Assembly (NCBI GenBank): GCA_018667335.1
Contig: JABIVD010000015.1
Coordinates: 104,392 to 168,391 of the forward strand
DNA from: Rhodospirillaceae bacterium
Lineage (GTDB): Bacteria; Pseudomonadota; Alphaproteobacteria; UBA6615
Reading direction: 5' to 3'
DNA: 64,000 bases
Under the pieces are notes generated by a model. That model had not been told where the DNA came from, ran no database searches, and saw only the letters and a list, made by a program, of their open reading frames with translations. A program made the position numbers and the translations under genes. This document shows positions 8,361 through 16,223 of this stretch, one piece after another (position 1 is the stretch's first letter; each line of letters starts with the position of its first letter).

Positions 8361-9080
8361 TCAGTCGAGGCCGAACTTGTAGGCTTCGCGTGCGGCTTCG
8401 GTGCGGTTGGAGACATTAAGTTTCCGGAACACGCTGGTCACATGGGTCTTGATCGTCGCTTCCTGCAATTCCAGATCGCGTGCGATCTCCTTGTTCGCCT
8501 TGCCGCGGGCCATAAGGCTGAGGACGGTTGCTTCCCGTTCCGAGAGTCCCGGCGCGTTCTGGTTTTCCGACGACGGCCCGCGCAACACCGCATTTGCGGG
8601 ACCCGAACATTCGGGTGTCAGGAGGACCGAAGGCACATAACGTTCTCCGGACAGGACCAGACGCAGCGCGTTGGTCAGGGAGCGACCGCCCATCGTTTTC
8701 GGGAAGTAACCGGCCGCTCCGTGATCGAGCGCTCCCATGATGTCGGCCCGGTCAATCGAGCCGGAAAGAATGACCACTGGGGTTTCGGGATAAGTAGCGT
8801 GCAGCCTGTCGAGTCCCTCGAGGCGGTTCATGCCCGGCATATTGAGATCGAGAATGACCAAATCGATGCCGTCGTCAGTGGTCAGGATGCTGGCCGCCTC
8901 GTCGAACGTTTCGGCCTCGATGATCTGTGTGTTTGGCTCGACGACCTGAATGTAATTCTTGAGACCATCGCGAACCATTGCGTGATCATCGGCAAGCAAT
9001 ATCCGCAACTCATGACTTTCTGGAAGATGCTCCCGGTAGATGCTCTGGACCGAGGTTTCGCGTTCCGTGGTGTTCAACAT
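8361..9080 (-). CDS. NarL/FixJ-type response regulator
   Basis: A 239-residue two-component regulator. The receiver domain (ILLADDHAMVRDGL to about residue 150) has the phospho-acceptor Asp in LVILDLNMPG and the conserved Lys in YFPKTMGG. A LuxR-type HTH follows (LSEREATVLSLMARGKANKEIA, then TIKTHVTSVFRKL). The gap of about 40 residues between domains is rather Pro/Ser-rich. The longer reading uses a TTG nine bases upstream; ATG 9080 is preferred. No histidine kinase is adjacent, so it is an orphan. It is followed by the PFK gene 165 bp downstream, which could be read through. Confidence 0.92.
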   Translation of the reverse strand: MLNTTERETSVQSIYREHLPESHELRILLADDHAMVRDGLKNYIQVVEPNTQIIEAETFDEAASILTTDDGIDLVILDLNMPGMNRLEGLDRLHATYPETPVVILSGSIDRADIMGALDHGAAGYFPKTMGGRSLTNALRLVLSGERYVPSVLLTPECSGPANAVLRGPSSENQNAPGLSEREATVLSLMARGKANKEIARDLELQEATIKTHVTSVFRKLNVSNRTEAAREAYKFGLD

Positions 9081-9256
9081 TGTTAGCAACCGTGATGTTT
9101 GAGGTTCGACTTATGGAGGATCGAACAAAGTGTGACGGCTGCGCTGTGATGACAGTCACAGGCAGGCCGGATTCCGTGGGTCGTGGCCCGCCGCGCCATG
9201 CCGGATAAGCCCGAATACAATGGTGTCATGAATTTCCTCCCCAGGAAAAGTTCATA

Positions 9257-9293
9257 TAAGCCAGATACATAGCCAGATACGTAGCCAGAAAAT
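9257..9293. repeat. Degenerate 12-bp tandem repeat
   Basis: TAAGCCAGATACA, TAGCCAGATACG and TAGCCAGAAAAT follow one another directly. Three units, the last diverging. No known function. Confidence 0.75.
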
Positions 9294-9313
9294 TAACAAT
9301 TGGGCCCAGATGG

Positions 9314-9328
9314 TTAACAAAAAGTTAA
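9314..9328. promoter_or_regulatory. Perfect CtrA-type box
   Basis: TTAA CAAAAAG TTAA is an exact match to the CtrA full site TTAA-N7-TTAA and sits in a GTTAAC-A5-GTTAAC palindrome. It lies about 225-240 bp before the LapG-like start and about 235 bp from the divergent regulator start. The motif is seen; CtrA binding is inferred. Confidence 0.6.
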
Positions 9329-9554
9329 CGCTGTCGGTACCTGTGTGTGCAGGTGCGAAATAATGCTGACCCACATCATCCGAATGGCATGTGCCTGCGA
9401 CAAACGGATGAGTGTATATCCTCCGATGGTATAAATAAAAAGAAGACGAGAAATTAATAAAGACTAATAAAGAACTAAAGAATACCGATGCGGGAGCGCA
9501 ATTATCGCCATCTGTTCGTAGCCTTTTCTCCATTAACAGGAGATGGGCAGAGAC

Positions 9555-10277
9555 ATGGGCGGCGTTTGGGCATTATTTCGGGGTCTGTTTGGTGCCTTTA
9601 ACGCCGGTAGGGCTGCTTTTACTGTCCTGGTTGTTTTGTTTTTCTCGGTTGTTGTGGCGAGCGATTCTCTTGCGGCCGGTACTGCCACCAGCCGCACGGC
9701 CTTCGATGGCAAGATCGCGTCGATCAAGGCGGTCCACTTATCCCGAGCCGCCCCCCCGAAAAAATTGAACGCCGTGATTGCCAGGCACACCGCCCAGGTT
9801 GCCGCGGGCGGCGGAGAACTTCGGGGGGTATCGAAACCTGGCGTCGTTGCTGCCGATTGGCAGAAGCTGATCACGCGCCTGAAAGGACTGTCGCGCCGTG
9901 AACGCGTGCTGGAGGTCGAACGTTACTTCGCGACGTTCCGCTATGTGACCGACAGGAAGGGCTGGCGGAAGAACGACTACTGGGCCAGCCCGTTAGAGTT
10001 CATAGCGCGGCGCCAGGGTGACTGCGAAGACTACGCGATCGCCCGTTACCTGGCGCTTCGCGCGGCGGGCTTCGATGACAAGGATCTGAACCTGATCGGC
10101 GTCACTGATCGGCGCTCACGGCAGTTCCATATGGTCCTCGCGGTGAATGTCGATGGCGAGATTTTGGTGCTCGACAACCAGTCCAAGCGCCCCGCCGCGA
10201 CCCTTGACCTCAAACGCTATGAGCCCGCCTACGCGATCAATCAGAACAACCGCTGGCTCACCAAACGGACCGGCTGA
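9555..10277 (+). CDS. LapG-like transglutaminase-like cysteine protease
   Basis: A 240-residue bacterial transglutaminase-like cysteine proteinase (BTLCP). A signal-anchor segment (about residues 18-42, ending in SLAAG) sends it to the periplasm. The catalytic triad is visible: Cys157 in GDCEDYA, His192 in QFHMVL, Asp207 in VLDNQ. LapG proteins cleave large surface adhesins and so release cells from surfaces under c-di-GMP control. No LapD or adhesin is in the window. ATG 9543 abuts AGGAG directly; ATG 9555 gives normal spacing, so I prefer it. A single-domain response regulator follows 32 bp downstream. Confidence 0.88.
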   Translation: MGGVWALFRGLFGAFNAGRAAFTVLVVLFFSVVVASDSLAAGTATSRTAFDGKIASIKAVHLSRAAPPKKLNAVIARHTAQVAAGGGELRGVSKPGVVAADWQKLITRLKGLSRRERVLEVERYFATFRYVTDRKGWRKNDYWASPLEFIARRQGDCEDYAIARYLALRAAGFDDKDLNLIGVTDRRSRQFHMVLAVNVDGEILVLDNQSKRPAATLDLKRYEPAYAINQNNRWLTKRTG

Positions 10278-10309
10278 AGCGGCCCGCTGGATAGATAACA
10301 AGGAGCAGG

Positions 10310-10747
10310 ATGATGATGACAGCTGAGAGTGAACCCGTGGCTATCGACGCGCCCCTCGCGGCGCCCAACCTGGCTGGCCGATCGATCCTTGTGGTCGACG
10401 ACGATCCGATACAGCGGGTGTTGCTGGTGCACGCCTTCTGGGATGTCGATGCAACCCTCTACCAGGCCGGGGACGGGAAGGAGGCGCTTTCGCTGATCAC
10501 CTCTCAGCACCCGGACCTCGTCATTATGGATGCCCGGATGCCGAAACTGAGCGGCCCCGAAGTGCTCGCCGCGTTGGTTCGCGCGGATCACCCAACGAAG
10601 CTGGTCCTGACGAGCGGCAACACATCGGAATTCGGATCGATGGTGGCGAACCTGGAGAACGTGGTGGCTGTCATCGAGAAACCGGTTCATCTGGCGCATT
10701 TGCGCAGGGTCGTGTTTCAGGCCCTCGACGGTGACGCATGGCGTTGA
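10310..10747 (+). CDS. Single-domain response regulator
   Basis: A 145-residue receiver-only protein with a 22-residue unstructured N-terminus. ILVVDDDP holds the acidic pocket, phospho-acceptor Asp74 is in VIMDARMP, Thr/Ser switch in LVLTSG, and the conserved Lys in EKPVH. There is no output domain, so it should act by protein-protein contact or phosphotransfer. It follows the LapG-like gene by 32 bp with an AAGGAG site, so the two are probably co-transcribed. Confidence 0.9.
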   Translation: MMMTAESEPVAIDAPLAAPNLAGRSILVVDDDPIQRVLLVHAFWDVDATLYQAGDGKEALSLITSQHPDLVIMDARMPKLSGPEVLAALVRADHPTKLVLTSGNTSEFGSMVANLENVVAVIEKPVHLAHLRRVVFQALDGDAWR

Positions 10748-10842
10748 CGGGCGGGCGTGGCCTCAGTGAACCGGGATCACCGGTCGCCGCCGCGCAGCGA
10801 TGAAAGAGGCGTTCTCCCCACAGGCGCTTAACCTCAGGGGTA

Positions 10843-11988
10843 CTAGCCCCAGAGGCGCTCGGACGCGAGCTCGGCACCGCGGACCAGGGACTTGAACTTC
10901 TCGACGGCGATCTCCGGGTCCACTTTGCCGATGCCTGCGAAGGTCGCGAAGCCGCAGTCGGCCCCAGCCATGACCCGCTCACGGCCCACCACATTGGCGT
11001 AGTTGCAGATCCTGTCGGCGACGACACCGGGATGCTCGATGTAGTTGGTCACGCTGTCGATCACGCCCGGGATGATAATCTTGTCGTCGGGCAGCTTCTT
11101 GTCCTCGAACACTCGCCATTCATGGGCGTGGCGCGGATTGGAAGATTCGACCAGCATTCCTTGCGGCTTCGCCTTCATGATCACGTCGAAGATTGCCTCG
11201 AACGGGATATCGAGATGGTGGGGGCCTTCGTAGTTGCCCCAGCAGATATGCATGCGCACCCGGTCGGCCGGGATGTTCGCGAGCGCGGCGTTGAGGGCCT
11301 CGATCTGCATCTCGGCATGTTTCAGGAAGTCCGCGTCGGACAGCTCGCGATACTCGGTGTGGCGGCCCATGGCGAGATCTGGGCAGTCGATCTGCAGCAC
11401 GAAGCCGGCATTCGCGATCGCTTCATACTCCTCGCGCATAACGCTCGACAGCGCTTCCAGATATGCGTCGTCGCTGGGATAGAACTCATTATGCTGGAAC
11501 ACGGTGATGACGCCGGGCGAGGCCGCGTTCATGAAAAATTCGGTCGCATCGCTGCCATTTGTGGCGGCCGCCAGGTTTTCCAAATCCTTGCGCATGGGCT
11601 CGCGGTCGCGGATGACGACCTCGCTGGTGCAGCAGGGCCGGTTCAGCCGCCGCGTCTCGGCCATGCGGGAGAGCATCTTGCGGTAACCGGGGAAACCCGA
11701 GAGGTCGTCGAAACGCACCGACGGGCTGTCACCAGAGAATCCATCCAGGCGCTGCTGGATGTAGGTGGCGTAGCCGGTCTTGCTCATCTCGCCGTCATTG
11801 ATGACGTCGAGGCCCCATTCGCGCTGGGCGCCAACGATATCGGCCACGGCGCGTGTCACCGTCGCGTCGAACACATCCGGGTCGTACGCCTCGCCGAACT
11901 CCACCTTGTAGAGGAGGTCTTCCAGGTCCTGGGGGCGGGGCAGGCTACCCACATGGGTCGTCAGGATACGATCTTTACTGTGTTGCAC
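10843..11988 (-). CDS. MetE C-terminal-like methyltransferase
   Basis: A 381-residue cobalamin-independent methionine synthase family protein, corresponding to the catalytic C-terminal barrel of MetE only. HVGSLPRP at the start, VINDGEMSK, the zinc-ligand region HICWGNYEGPH and the late ADCGF Cys are all present. Full MetE is about 750 residues, so this belongs to the shorter family whose substrates are mostly unproven; some act as corrinoid- or thiol-dependent methyltransferases. The start is GTG with GGAGGC upstream. It stands alone, with rightward neighbour hsp20 on the same strand separated by a terminator. Confidence 0.85.
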   Translation of the reverse strand: MQHSKDRILTTHVGSLPRPQDLEDLLYKVEFGEAYDPDVFDATVTRAVADIVGAQREWGLDVINDGEMSKTGYATYIQQRLDGFSGDSPSVRFDDLSGFPGYRKMLSRMAETRRLNRPCCTSEVVIRDREPMRKDLENLAAATNGSDATEFFMNAASPGVITVFQHNEFYPSDDAYLEALSSVMREEYEAIANAGFVLQIDCPDLAMGRHTEYRELSDADFLKHAEMQIEALNAALANIPADRVRMHICWGNYEGPHHLDIPFEAIFDVIMKAKPQGMLVESSNPRHAHEWRVFEDKKLPDDKIIIPGVIDSVTNYIEHPGVVADRICNYANVVGRERVMAGADCGFATFAGIGKVDPEIAVEKFKSLVRGAELASERLWG

Positions 11989-12060
11989 GGGAGCCTCCGA
12001 AGGATGTCTGTGTCGGTTCTGATGTGATCGAGTTCGGATGTTTATACACTGGCGGAAAGC

Positions 12061-12088
12061 AAAAGGGCCCGCCGTTTCCGGCGAGCCC
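12061..12088 (-). terminator. Intrinsic terminator of hsp20
   Basis: Read on the minus strand: GGGCTCGCCG, loop GAAA, CGGCGGGCCC (one G-U pair), then TTTTGCTTT, about 40 bases after the hsp20 stop. Confidence 0.85.
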
Positions 12089-12127
12089 TCGTTGGAGTTT
12101 GTGATGGCGTGAACTGCCGAGGCGGGG

Positions 12128-12592
12128 TTACGCCGCCTTACGATCGTGGTCGAGCGTGTGCGGCTCTGTGCCGGCGGCGATTTCGATCTTCCGCGGCTTC
12201 AGTTCCTCGGGCACCTCGCGCTTCAGGTCGATGACCAACAGGCCGTTGACGAGATCCGCCTTGGTGACGTTCACATGGTCGGCGAGATCGAACCGGCGCT
12301 CGAACGCGCGCGTGGCGATGCCACGATGAAGATAGGTATCCTCACCATCGGTCTTGCCCTGCTCGCCCTTCAAGACCAACGAGTTGTTGGTCTGCGTGAT
12401 GTCGATATCGCCCGCGCCGAAGCCCGCGACCGCCATAGTCACGCGATACGCGTCATCGTCGAGTTTTTCGATGTTGTAGGGCGGATAGGACGGGGCTTCG
12501 CTGTTGAAGGCCGTATCGAGCATTTGTCCCACCCGGTCGAAACCGACGGATGAACGGAACAATGGGGTCAAATCAAGATTGTAGGTACGCAT
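12128..12592 (-). CDS. Small heat-shock protein Hsp20 (IbpA type)
   Basis: A 154-residue alpha-crystallin-domain chaperone that holds unfolding proteins until ClpB/DnaK refold them. The N-terminus (MRTYNLDLTPLFRSSVGFDR) is the IbpA/HspH class A signature of proteobacteria; the crystallin domain runs from about 38 to 130 (YRVTMAVAGF, LHRGIATRAFERRF, GLLVIDLKREVPEE) and the tail holds KPRKIEI with the I-x-I anchor. Upstream lie a sigma32-type promoter and a leader with an SD-masking hairpin, so both transcription and translation look heat-controlled. Confidence 0.95.
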   Translation of the reverse strand: MRTYNLDLTPLFRSSVGFDRVGQMLDTAFNSEAPSYPPYNIEKLDDDAYRVTMAVAGFGAGDIDITQTNNSLVLKGEQGKTDGEDTYLHRGIATRAFERRFDLADHVNVTKADLVNGLLVIDLKREVPEELKPRKIEIAAGTEPHTLDHDRKAA

Positions 12593-12699
12593 TCACTTGT
12601 CCTCCTTTGAGAGCAACTGTGACATCGGCATTCCCGCAATTGGCCGGGAGGTGCCGGGTTGACGCGGTCTGGAACCCGAATTCGGCATTCCCCGCGATA
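12593..12699 (-). promoter_or_regulatory. Probable ROSE-like RNA thermometer
   Basis: The predicted 5' leader is about 107 nt. Its last hairpin (12594-12619) pairs CAGUUGCUCUC with GAGGACAAGUG around an AAAG loop, with two mismatches (GxG and CxA), and covers most of the AAAGGAGG ribosome site. UUGCU opposite AGGA is the ROSE signature, where a bulged G makes the helix melt at heat-shock temperature. Upstream GC-rich inverted repeats (CCGGC/GCCGG words) could form the stabilising 5' hairpins. The fold was made by eye. Confidence 0.65.
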
Positions 12700-12705
12700 A
12701 TCTTG

Positions 12706-12734
12706 ATATGGGTAGGGATATTTTTCGATTCAAG
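12706..12734 (-). promoter_or_regulatory. Sigma32 (RpoH) promoter of hsp20
   Basis: On the minus strand CTTGAA (12729-12734), 15-bp spacer, ACCCATAT (12706-12713). This matches the RpoH consensus CTTGAA-N13-16-CCCCATNT with one mismatch. An rpoH gene is present at 60.3-61.2 kb. Confidence 0.75.
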
Positions 12735-12824
12735 GGCAGGGAATCGTCTGCTTCTGATGCCGGAATCAAAACGGGCGCTGCAACTGCAACGCCCGGAATA
12801 CACTCGATTGTCTTGGGATTAGGT

Positions 12825-13067
12825 TCAGCCGTTTTCGGGTTCGGCTCCGCCGAGGCCAAAACCTTCGTAGCGCTTGTTGAACTTCGCGACCTGACCGCCG
12901 GTATCGATGAGACGATGCTGGCCGGTCCACGCCGGGTGGGTCTTGGGGTCGATGTCCAGACGCAGCGTGTCGCCCGGCTCGCCATAGGTCGAGCGGGTCG
13001 TGAATTCGCTGCCGTCGGTCATGACGACGGTGATCTCGTGATACTGGGGATGAATGTCTTTTTTCAT
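12825..13067 (-). CDS. rpmE: 50S ribosomal protein L31
   Basis: An 80-residue bL31. [22 protein letters not shown] is the canonical start and THPAWTG the conserved block. It lacks the zinc-binding CxxC, so it is the zinc-independent form. The C-terminal tail ([10 protein letters not shown]) is about ten residues longer than many. It sits at the subunit bridge between 50S and 30S. It is divergent from the ABC transporter, as in many alphaproteobacteria. Confidence 0.95.
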   Translation of the reverse strand: MKKDIHPQYHEITVVMTDGSEFTTRSTYGEPGDTLRLDIDPKTHPAWTGQHRLIDTGGQVAKFNKRYEGFGLGGAEPENG

Positions 13068-13205
13068 CTCATGCTCTCTCGGCTTGGAAGGCGGTGGTTA
13101 TAGCCAAGCCTGCGCACGACCGCAAGGGTTGGTGCACATGGTTTCGATGCGCACGAATGCGTTTCTTGGCGGGGTTTGCCGAGCCTGCTAAACCCTGTTC
13201 CCAAG

Positions 13206-15026
13206 ATGGCATTGAAACCCCGATCACGCGGCGGCTCTGAAGAGACCGAGACCCAGCCGCCCAAGCGCAGTCTGCGCGAGCTCCGCAGGCTCGGTGGCTA
13301 CCTGCGTCCCTACCGCCTGGCGGTACTCGGCGCCTTCCTTGCGCTCACAATCGCGGCCGGCACGGTGCTGGTGATCGGCCAGGGGCTACGCCGTCTGGTC
13401 GATGACGGGTTTGCGGCAGGCAACACCGGATTGCTGGATGATGCGCTGGTCGGGTTGCTTGTGGTGGTCGTGGTTCTCGCCGGCGCGACCTACTCACGGT
13501 TCTTCCTCGTGTCGTGGATCGGCGAGCGGGTGATGGCTGATCTGCGTAAGGCGGTTTTTCAGCACACACTGCGGCTCGACCCGGCCTTCTACGAGACCAT
13601 GCGGATCGGCGAAGTGATGTCGCGCCTGACCGCCGACACCACGTTGATCCAGGCCGTCGTCGGGACCTCTGCCTCGATGGCGCTGCGCAATGTGCTTCTG
13701 GTCACAGGCGGACTCGTAATGCTCGCCATCACCAGCCCGCGGTTGACCCTCTTGGTTCTGGTTGTGGTCCCGCTCGTGCTGGTGCCCATCCTGGTCTTTG
13801 GACGCCAGGTGCGCCGGCTCAGCCGAGAGAGCCTCGATCGGCTGGCCGACGTCAGCGCCTATGTTGATGAATCGATCGCCAATATCCGCACTGTTCAAGC
13901 CTTCGGTCATGAAAACCTCGACCGGGCGCGTTTCTCCGAACGGGTGGAGGATACGTTTGCGACGTCGGTCCGGCGCATCCGTGCACGCGCGCTCCTGACA
14001 GCCATTGTCATTCTGTTGGTCTTCGGGGCGATCGGGACCATTCTCTGGATCGGCGGCCGCGATGTGATCTCCGGACGCCTGAGTGCAGGTGACCTCTCGG
14101 CCTTTGTCTTCTATTCCGTGATTGTCGCCACTTCGGTCGGTGCGATTTCCGAAGTGATCGGCGAGTTGCAGCGGGCGGCCGGCGCGACCGAACGCTTGTT
14201 CGAGCTGATGGATGTCGTCCCGGCGATCGTCGCGCCCGACAATCCGAAATCCCTGCCTGACCGGGCCAAGGCTCGGGTTGCGCTGGACACCGTGACCTTT
14301 CGGTATCCTTCCCGTCCCGAAGATCCGGCCTTGTCTGATTTCTCCCTCGATGTGGCGCCGGGCGAAACGGTGGCACTGGTGGGGCCTTCAGGCGCGGGCA
14401 AGACCACGGTCTTCCAGCTTCTGTTGCGCTTCTATGACCCCGACGCGGGACATCTGAGTTTTGACGGCATCGATCTGCGCGAGCTGGCACCCGAGGAGCT
14501 GCGCCGCCATGTGGGGCTGGTGCCGCAGGAGCCTGTGATCTTCTCGACGGATGCCTGGGAAAATATCCGCTATGGCCGGCCGGACGCGAGTGATGAAGAA
14601 GTACGGGCGGCGGCGGACGCCGCCTCTGCGCTTGCGTTCATCGAGGCCCTGCCAGATGGTTTCGACACATTCCTGGGCGAAAAAGGTGTGCGCCTGTCGG
14701 GCGGTCAGCGTCAGCGTGTTGCGATCGCCCGCGCGATCCTGCGCGACCCGGAGCTGCTGTTGCTGGACGAGGCGACCAGCGCGCTCGACGCCGAATCGGA
14801 GCGCGCGGTGCAGTCCGCGATGACCGGGTTGATGCAGAACCGCACGACGTTGGTCATCGCCCATCGTCTGGCGACGGTCATCGCCGCGGATCGCATCGCG
14901 GTGATCGATCAGGGCCGGATCGTTGCTGAAGGTACTCATCAGGAACTGATCGGCCAGGGTGGGCTCTATGCGCGTCTGGCCAAACTCCAGTTTGACCTTG
15001 AGGGCGCGAGCGCCGCTGCGCAGTAA
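13206..15026 (+). CDS. ABC exporter, fused permease and ATPase
   Basis: A 606-residue half-transporter of the MsbA/ABCB type, acting as a homodimer in the inner membrane. Six transmembrane helices occupy about residues 35-320, and the nucleotide-binding domain follows: Walker A GPSGAGKTT at about 393, signature LSGGQRQR, Walker B LLLLDEATSALD and an AHRLAT switch. The arrangement next to rpmE is common in alphaproteobacteria, where it is often annotated as a lipid A/multidrug exporter; the substrate is not shown. The translated frame extends ten codons upstream to a TTG, but ATG 13206 is the better start. Confidence 0.92.
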   Translation: MALKPRSRGGSEETETQPPKRSLRELRRLGGYLRPYRLAVLGAFLALTIAAGTVLVIGQGLRRLVDDGFAAGNTGLLDDALVGLLVVVVVLAGATYSRFFLVSWIGERVMADLRKAVFQHTLRLDPAFYETMRIGEVMSRLTADTTLIQAVVGTSASMALRNVLLVTGGLVMLAITSPRLTLLVLVVVPLVLVPILVFGRQVRRLSRESLDRLADVSAYVDESIANIRTVQAFGHENLDRARFSERVEDTFATSVRRIRARALLTAIVILLVFGAIGTILWIGGRDVISGRLSAGDLSAFVFYSVIVATSVGAISEVIGELQRAAGATERLFELMDVVPAIVAPDNPKSLPDRAKARVALDTVTFRYPSRPEDPALSDFSLDVAPGETVALVGPSGAGKTTVFQLLLRFYDPDAGHLSFDGIDLRELAPEELRRHVGLVPQEPVIFSTDAWENIRYGRPDASDEEVRAAADAASALAFIEALPDGFDTFLGEKGVRLSGGQRQRVAIARAILRDPELLLLDEATSALDAESERAVQSAMTGLMQNRTTLVIAHRLATVIAADRIAVIDQGRIVAEGTHQELIGQGGLYARLAKLQFDLEGASAAAQ

Positions 15027-15045
15027 ATTCTTCGGATCCGAATAC

Positions 15046-16212
15046 TCAGCGCTGGTCGAGCTTGAACTCGATCCGCCGGTTGCGCCGGTAGGCGATCTCA
15101 TCCTGCCGGCCATCGATCGGCTGGAACTGGCCAAATCCTGCGGCGACAAGGTTCTCTGGCGGAATACCGGATTGCACCAGGAATTTCACGACTGAGATGG
15201 CGCGCGCCGATGCGAGCTCCCAGTTGGACGGGAAGCGCGCCGTGCTGATCGGCCGTTCGTCCGTGTGGCCATCTACCCGCAGGATCCATTCGATGTCGTC
15301 GGGGATGTCGGCGGCAATCTGCACAAGAGCTTCCGCAAGTTGCTGGAGTTGCCCTTCGCCTTCCGGGTTCAGGACGGCCTGGCCTGATCCGAACAACACC
15401 TCCGACTGAAAGACAAACCGATCTCCCTCGATGCGGATGTCCGTCCGGTCGCCGAGAACTTCGCGCAAGCGCCCGAAAAATTCCGATCGATAGCGGGCCA
15501 GCTCCTGCACTTTGGTCGCGAGCGCCTCGTTCAGGCGAGAGCCCAGATTGACGATCTGGACTTCCTGCTCCCTGTTCTTGACCTCGGAGGCTTCGAGTGC
15601 GTCGTTGAGCGCGGCGAGCTGGTTGCGCAGGGCGGCGAGTTGCTGGTTGAGCAGGGCGACCTGGTCTTGCGCTTTCTGCGAGATTTCAGTTTGCTCGAGG
15701 AACGATGTTTCGGCGGTCTCGGCCCGCTGCGCGATCTCGGTCAGGCGGTTGTTACGGTCCTCGATATCGGCTTCGAGCTGGGCCAGATCGCGGCGTTGTG
15801 ATTCTATCGTCTCCTGGTCGGCTGTCACTTGCGTGCGCAGGGTAGCAAGCTGCTCGGCATTCTCCTGCCGGGCCGATTCGAGCATGCCCTCGATGAACGT
15901 CAGGCGGCTGGTCAGTGAATCACGGTCGGAAATCGAACTCTGGAGCTGGGCTGAAAGCTGAGAAACCGAGAGCCGCAACTCCGTGTTGGCGGAACGCTCA
16001 AGATCAAGCATGCGGGCCAGTTCATCCACCTGCCGGTTCAACTTTGACAACGCGTCGTCGCGGCCCGACAGCGCATCCGACAGGAAGAATTGCGCGATCG
16101 CGAACACCATGATCAGGAACACCACCACGACCAGCAGCGCGGCGAGAGCATCGACGAAGCCAGGCCAATAGTTGATGGCCGATTGACGTCGTCGCGAGGA
16201 TGAGCCGGGCAC
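15046..16212 (-). CDS. MotB/OmpA-like peptidoglycan-binding membrane protein
   Basis: A 388-residue protein with one N-terminal transmembrane helix (about 15-45) that contains a MotB-like channel Asp (WPGFVDALAALL, D21), a long coiled coil (about 50-235) and a C-terminal OmpA-like peptidoglycan-binding domain (DGHTDERP, ...ELASARA, YRRNRRIEF). This is the stator-B architecture but with a far longer coiled coil than flagellar MotB. It lies 11 bp downstream of a MotA/ExbB-like gene and no flagellar gene is nearby. Probably a proton-driven envelope machine of unknown role. Start GTG 16212. Confidence 0.85.
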   Translation of the reverse strand: MPGSSSRRRQSAINYWPGFVDALAALLVVVVFLIMVFAIAQFFLSDALSGRDDALSKLNRQVDELARMLDLERSANTELRLSVSQLSAQLQSSISDRDSLTSRLTFIEGMLESARQENAEQLATLRTQVTADQETIESQRRDLAQLEADIEDRNNRLTEIAQRAETAETSFLEQTEISQKAQDQVALLNQQLAALRNQLAALNDALEASEVKNREQEVQIVNLGSRLNEALATKVQELARYRSEFFGRLREVLGDRTDIRIEGDRFVFQSEVLFGSGQAVLNPEGEGQLQQLAEALVQIAADIPDDIEWILRVDGHTDERPISTARFPSNWELASARAISVVKFLVQSGIPPENLVAAGFGQFQPIDGRQDEIAYRRNRRIEFKLDQR

Positions 16213-16223
16213 CGGTCTTTCCG

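Larger units (their letters stand above)
9081..9554. other. Divergent AT-rich intergenic region
   Basis: About 470 bp separate the divergent response regulator and LapG-like genes. The right half is markedly AT-rich compared with the neighbours. It holds a degenerate 12-bp tandem repeat, a perfect TTAA-N7-TTAA box, and further TTAAC words at 9293 and 9533. A 93-codon frame on the minus strand here has no family features and looks accidental. Confidence 0.7.

Noticed and set aside
9252..9533. 93-codon minus-strand gene with a hydrophobic end
   Set aside because: The hydrophobic end is a product of the 12-bp repeat, no ribosome site, and the CtrA box lies inside it.
11032..12027. 331-codon plus-strand frame
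   Set aside because: Antisense to the MetE-C-like gene, which has clear zinc-site motifs.
15029..15041. Palindrome TTCGGATCCGAA as terminator
   Set aside because: Short, with little room for a loop, and no T-run; probably chance between convergent genes.
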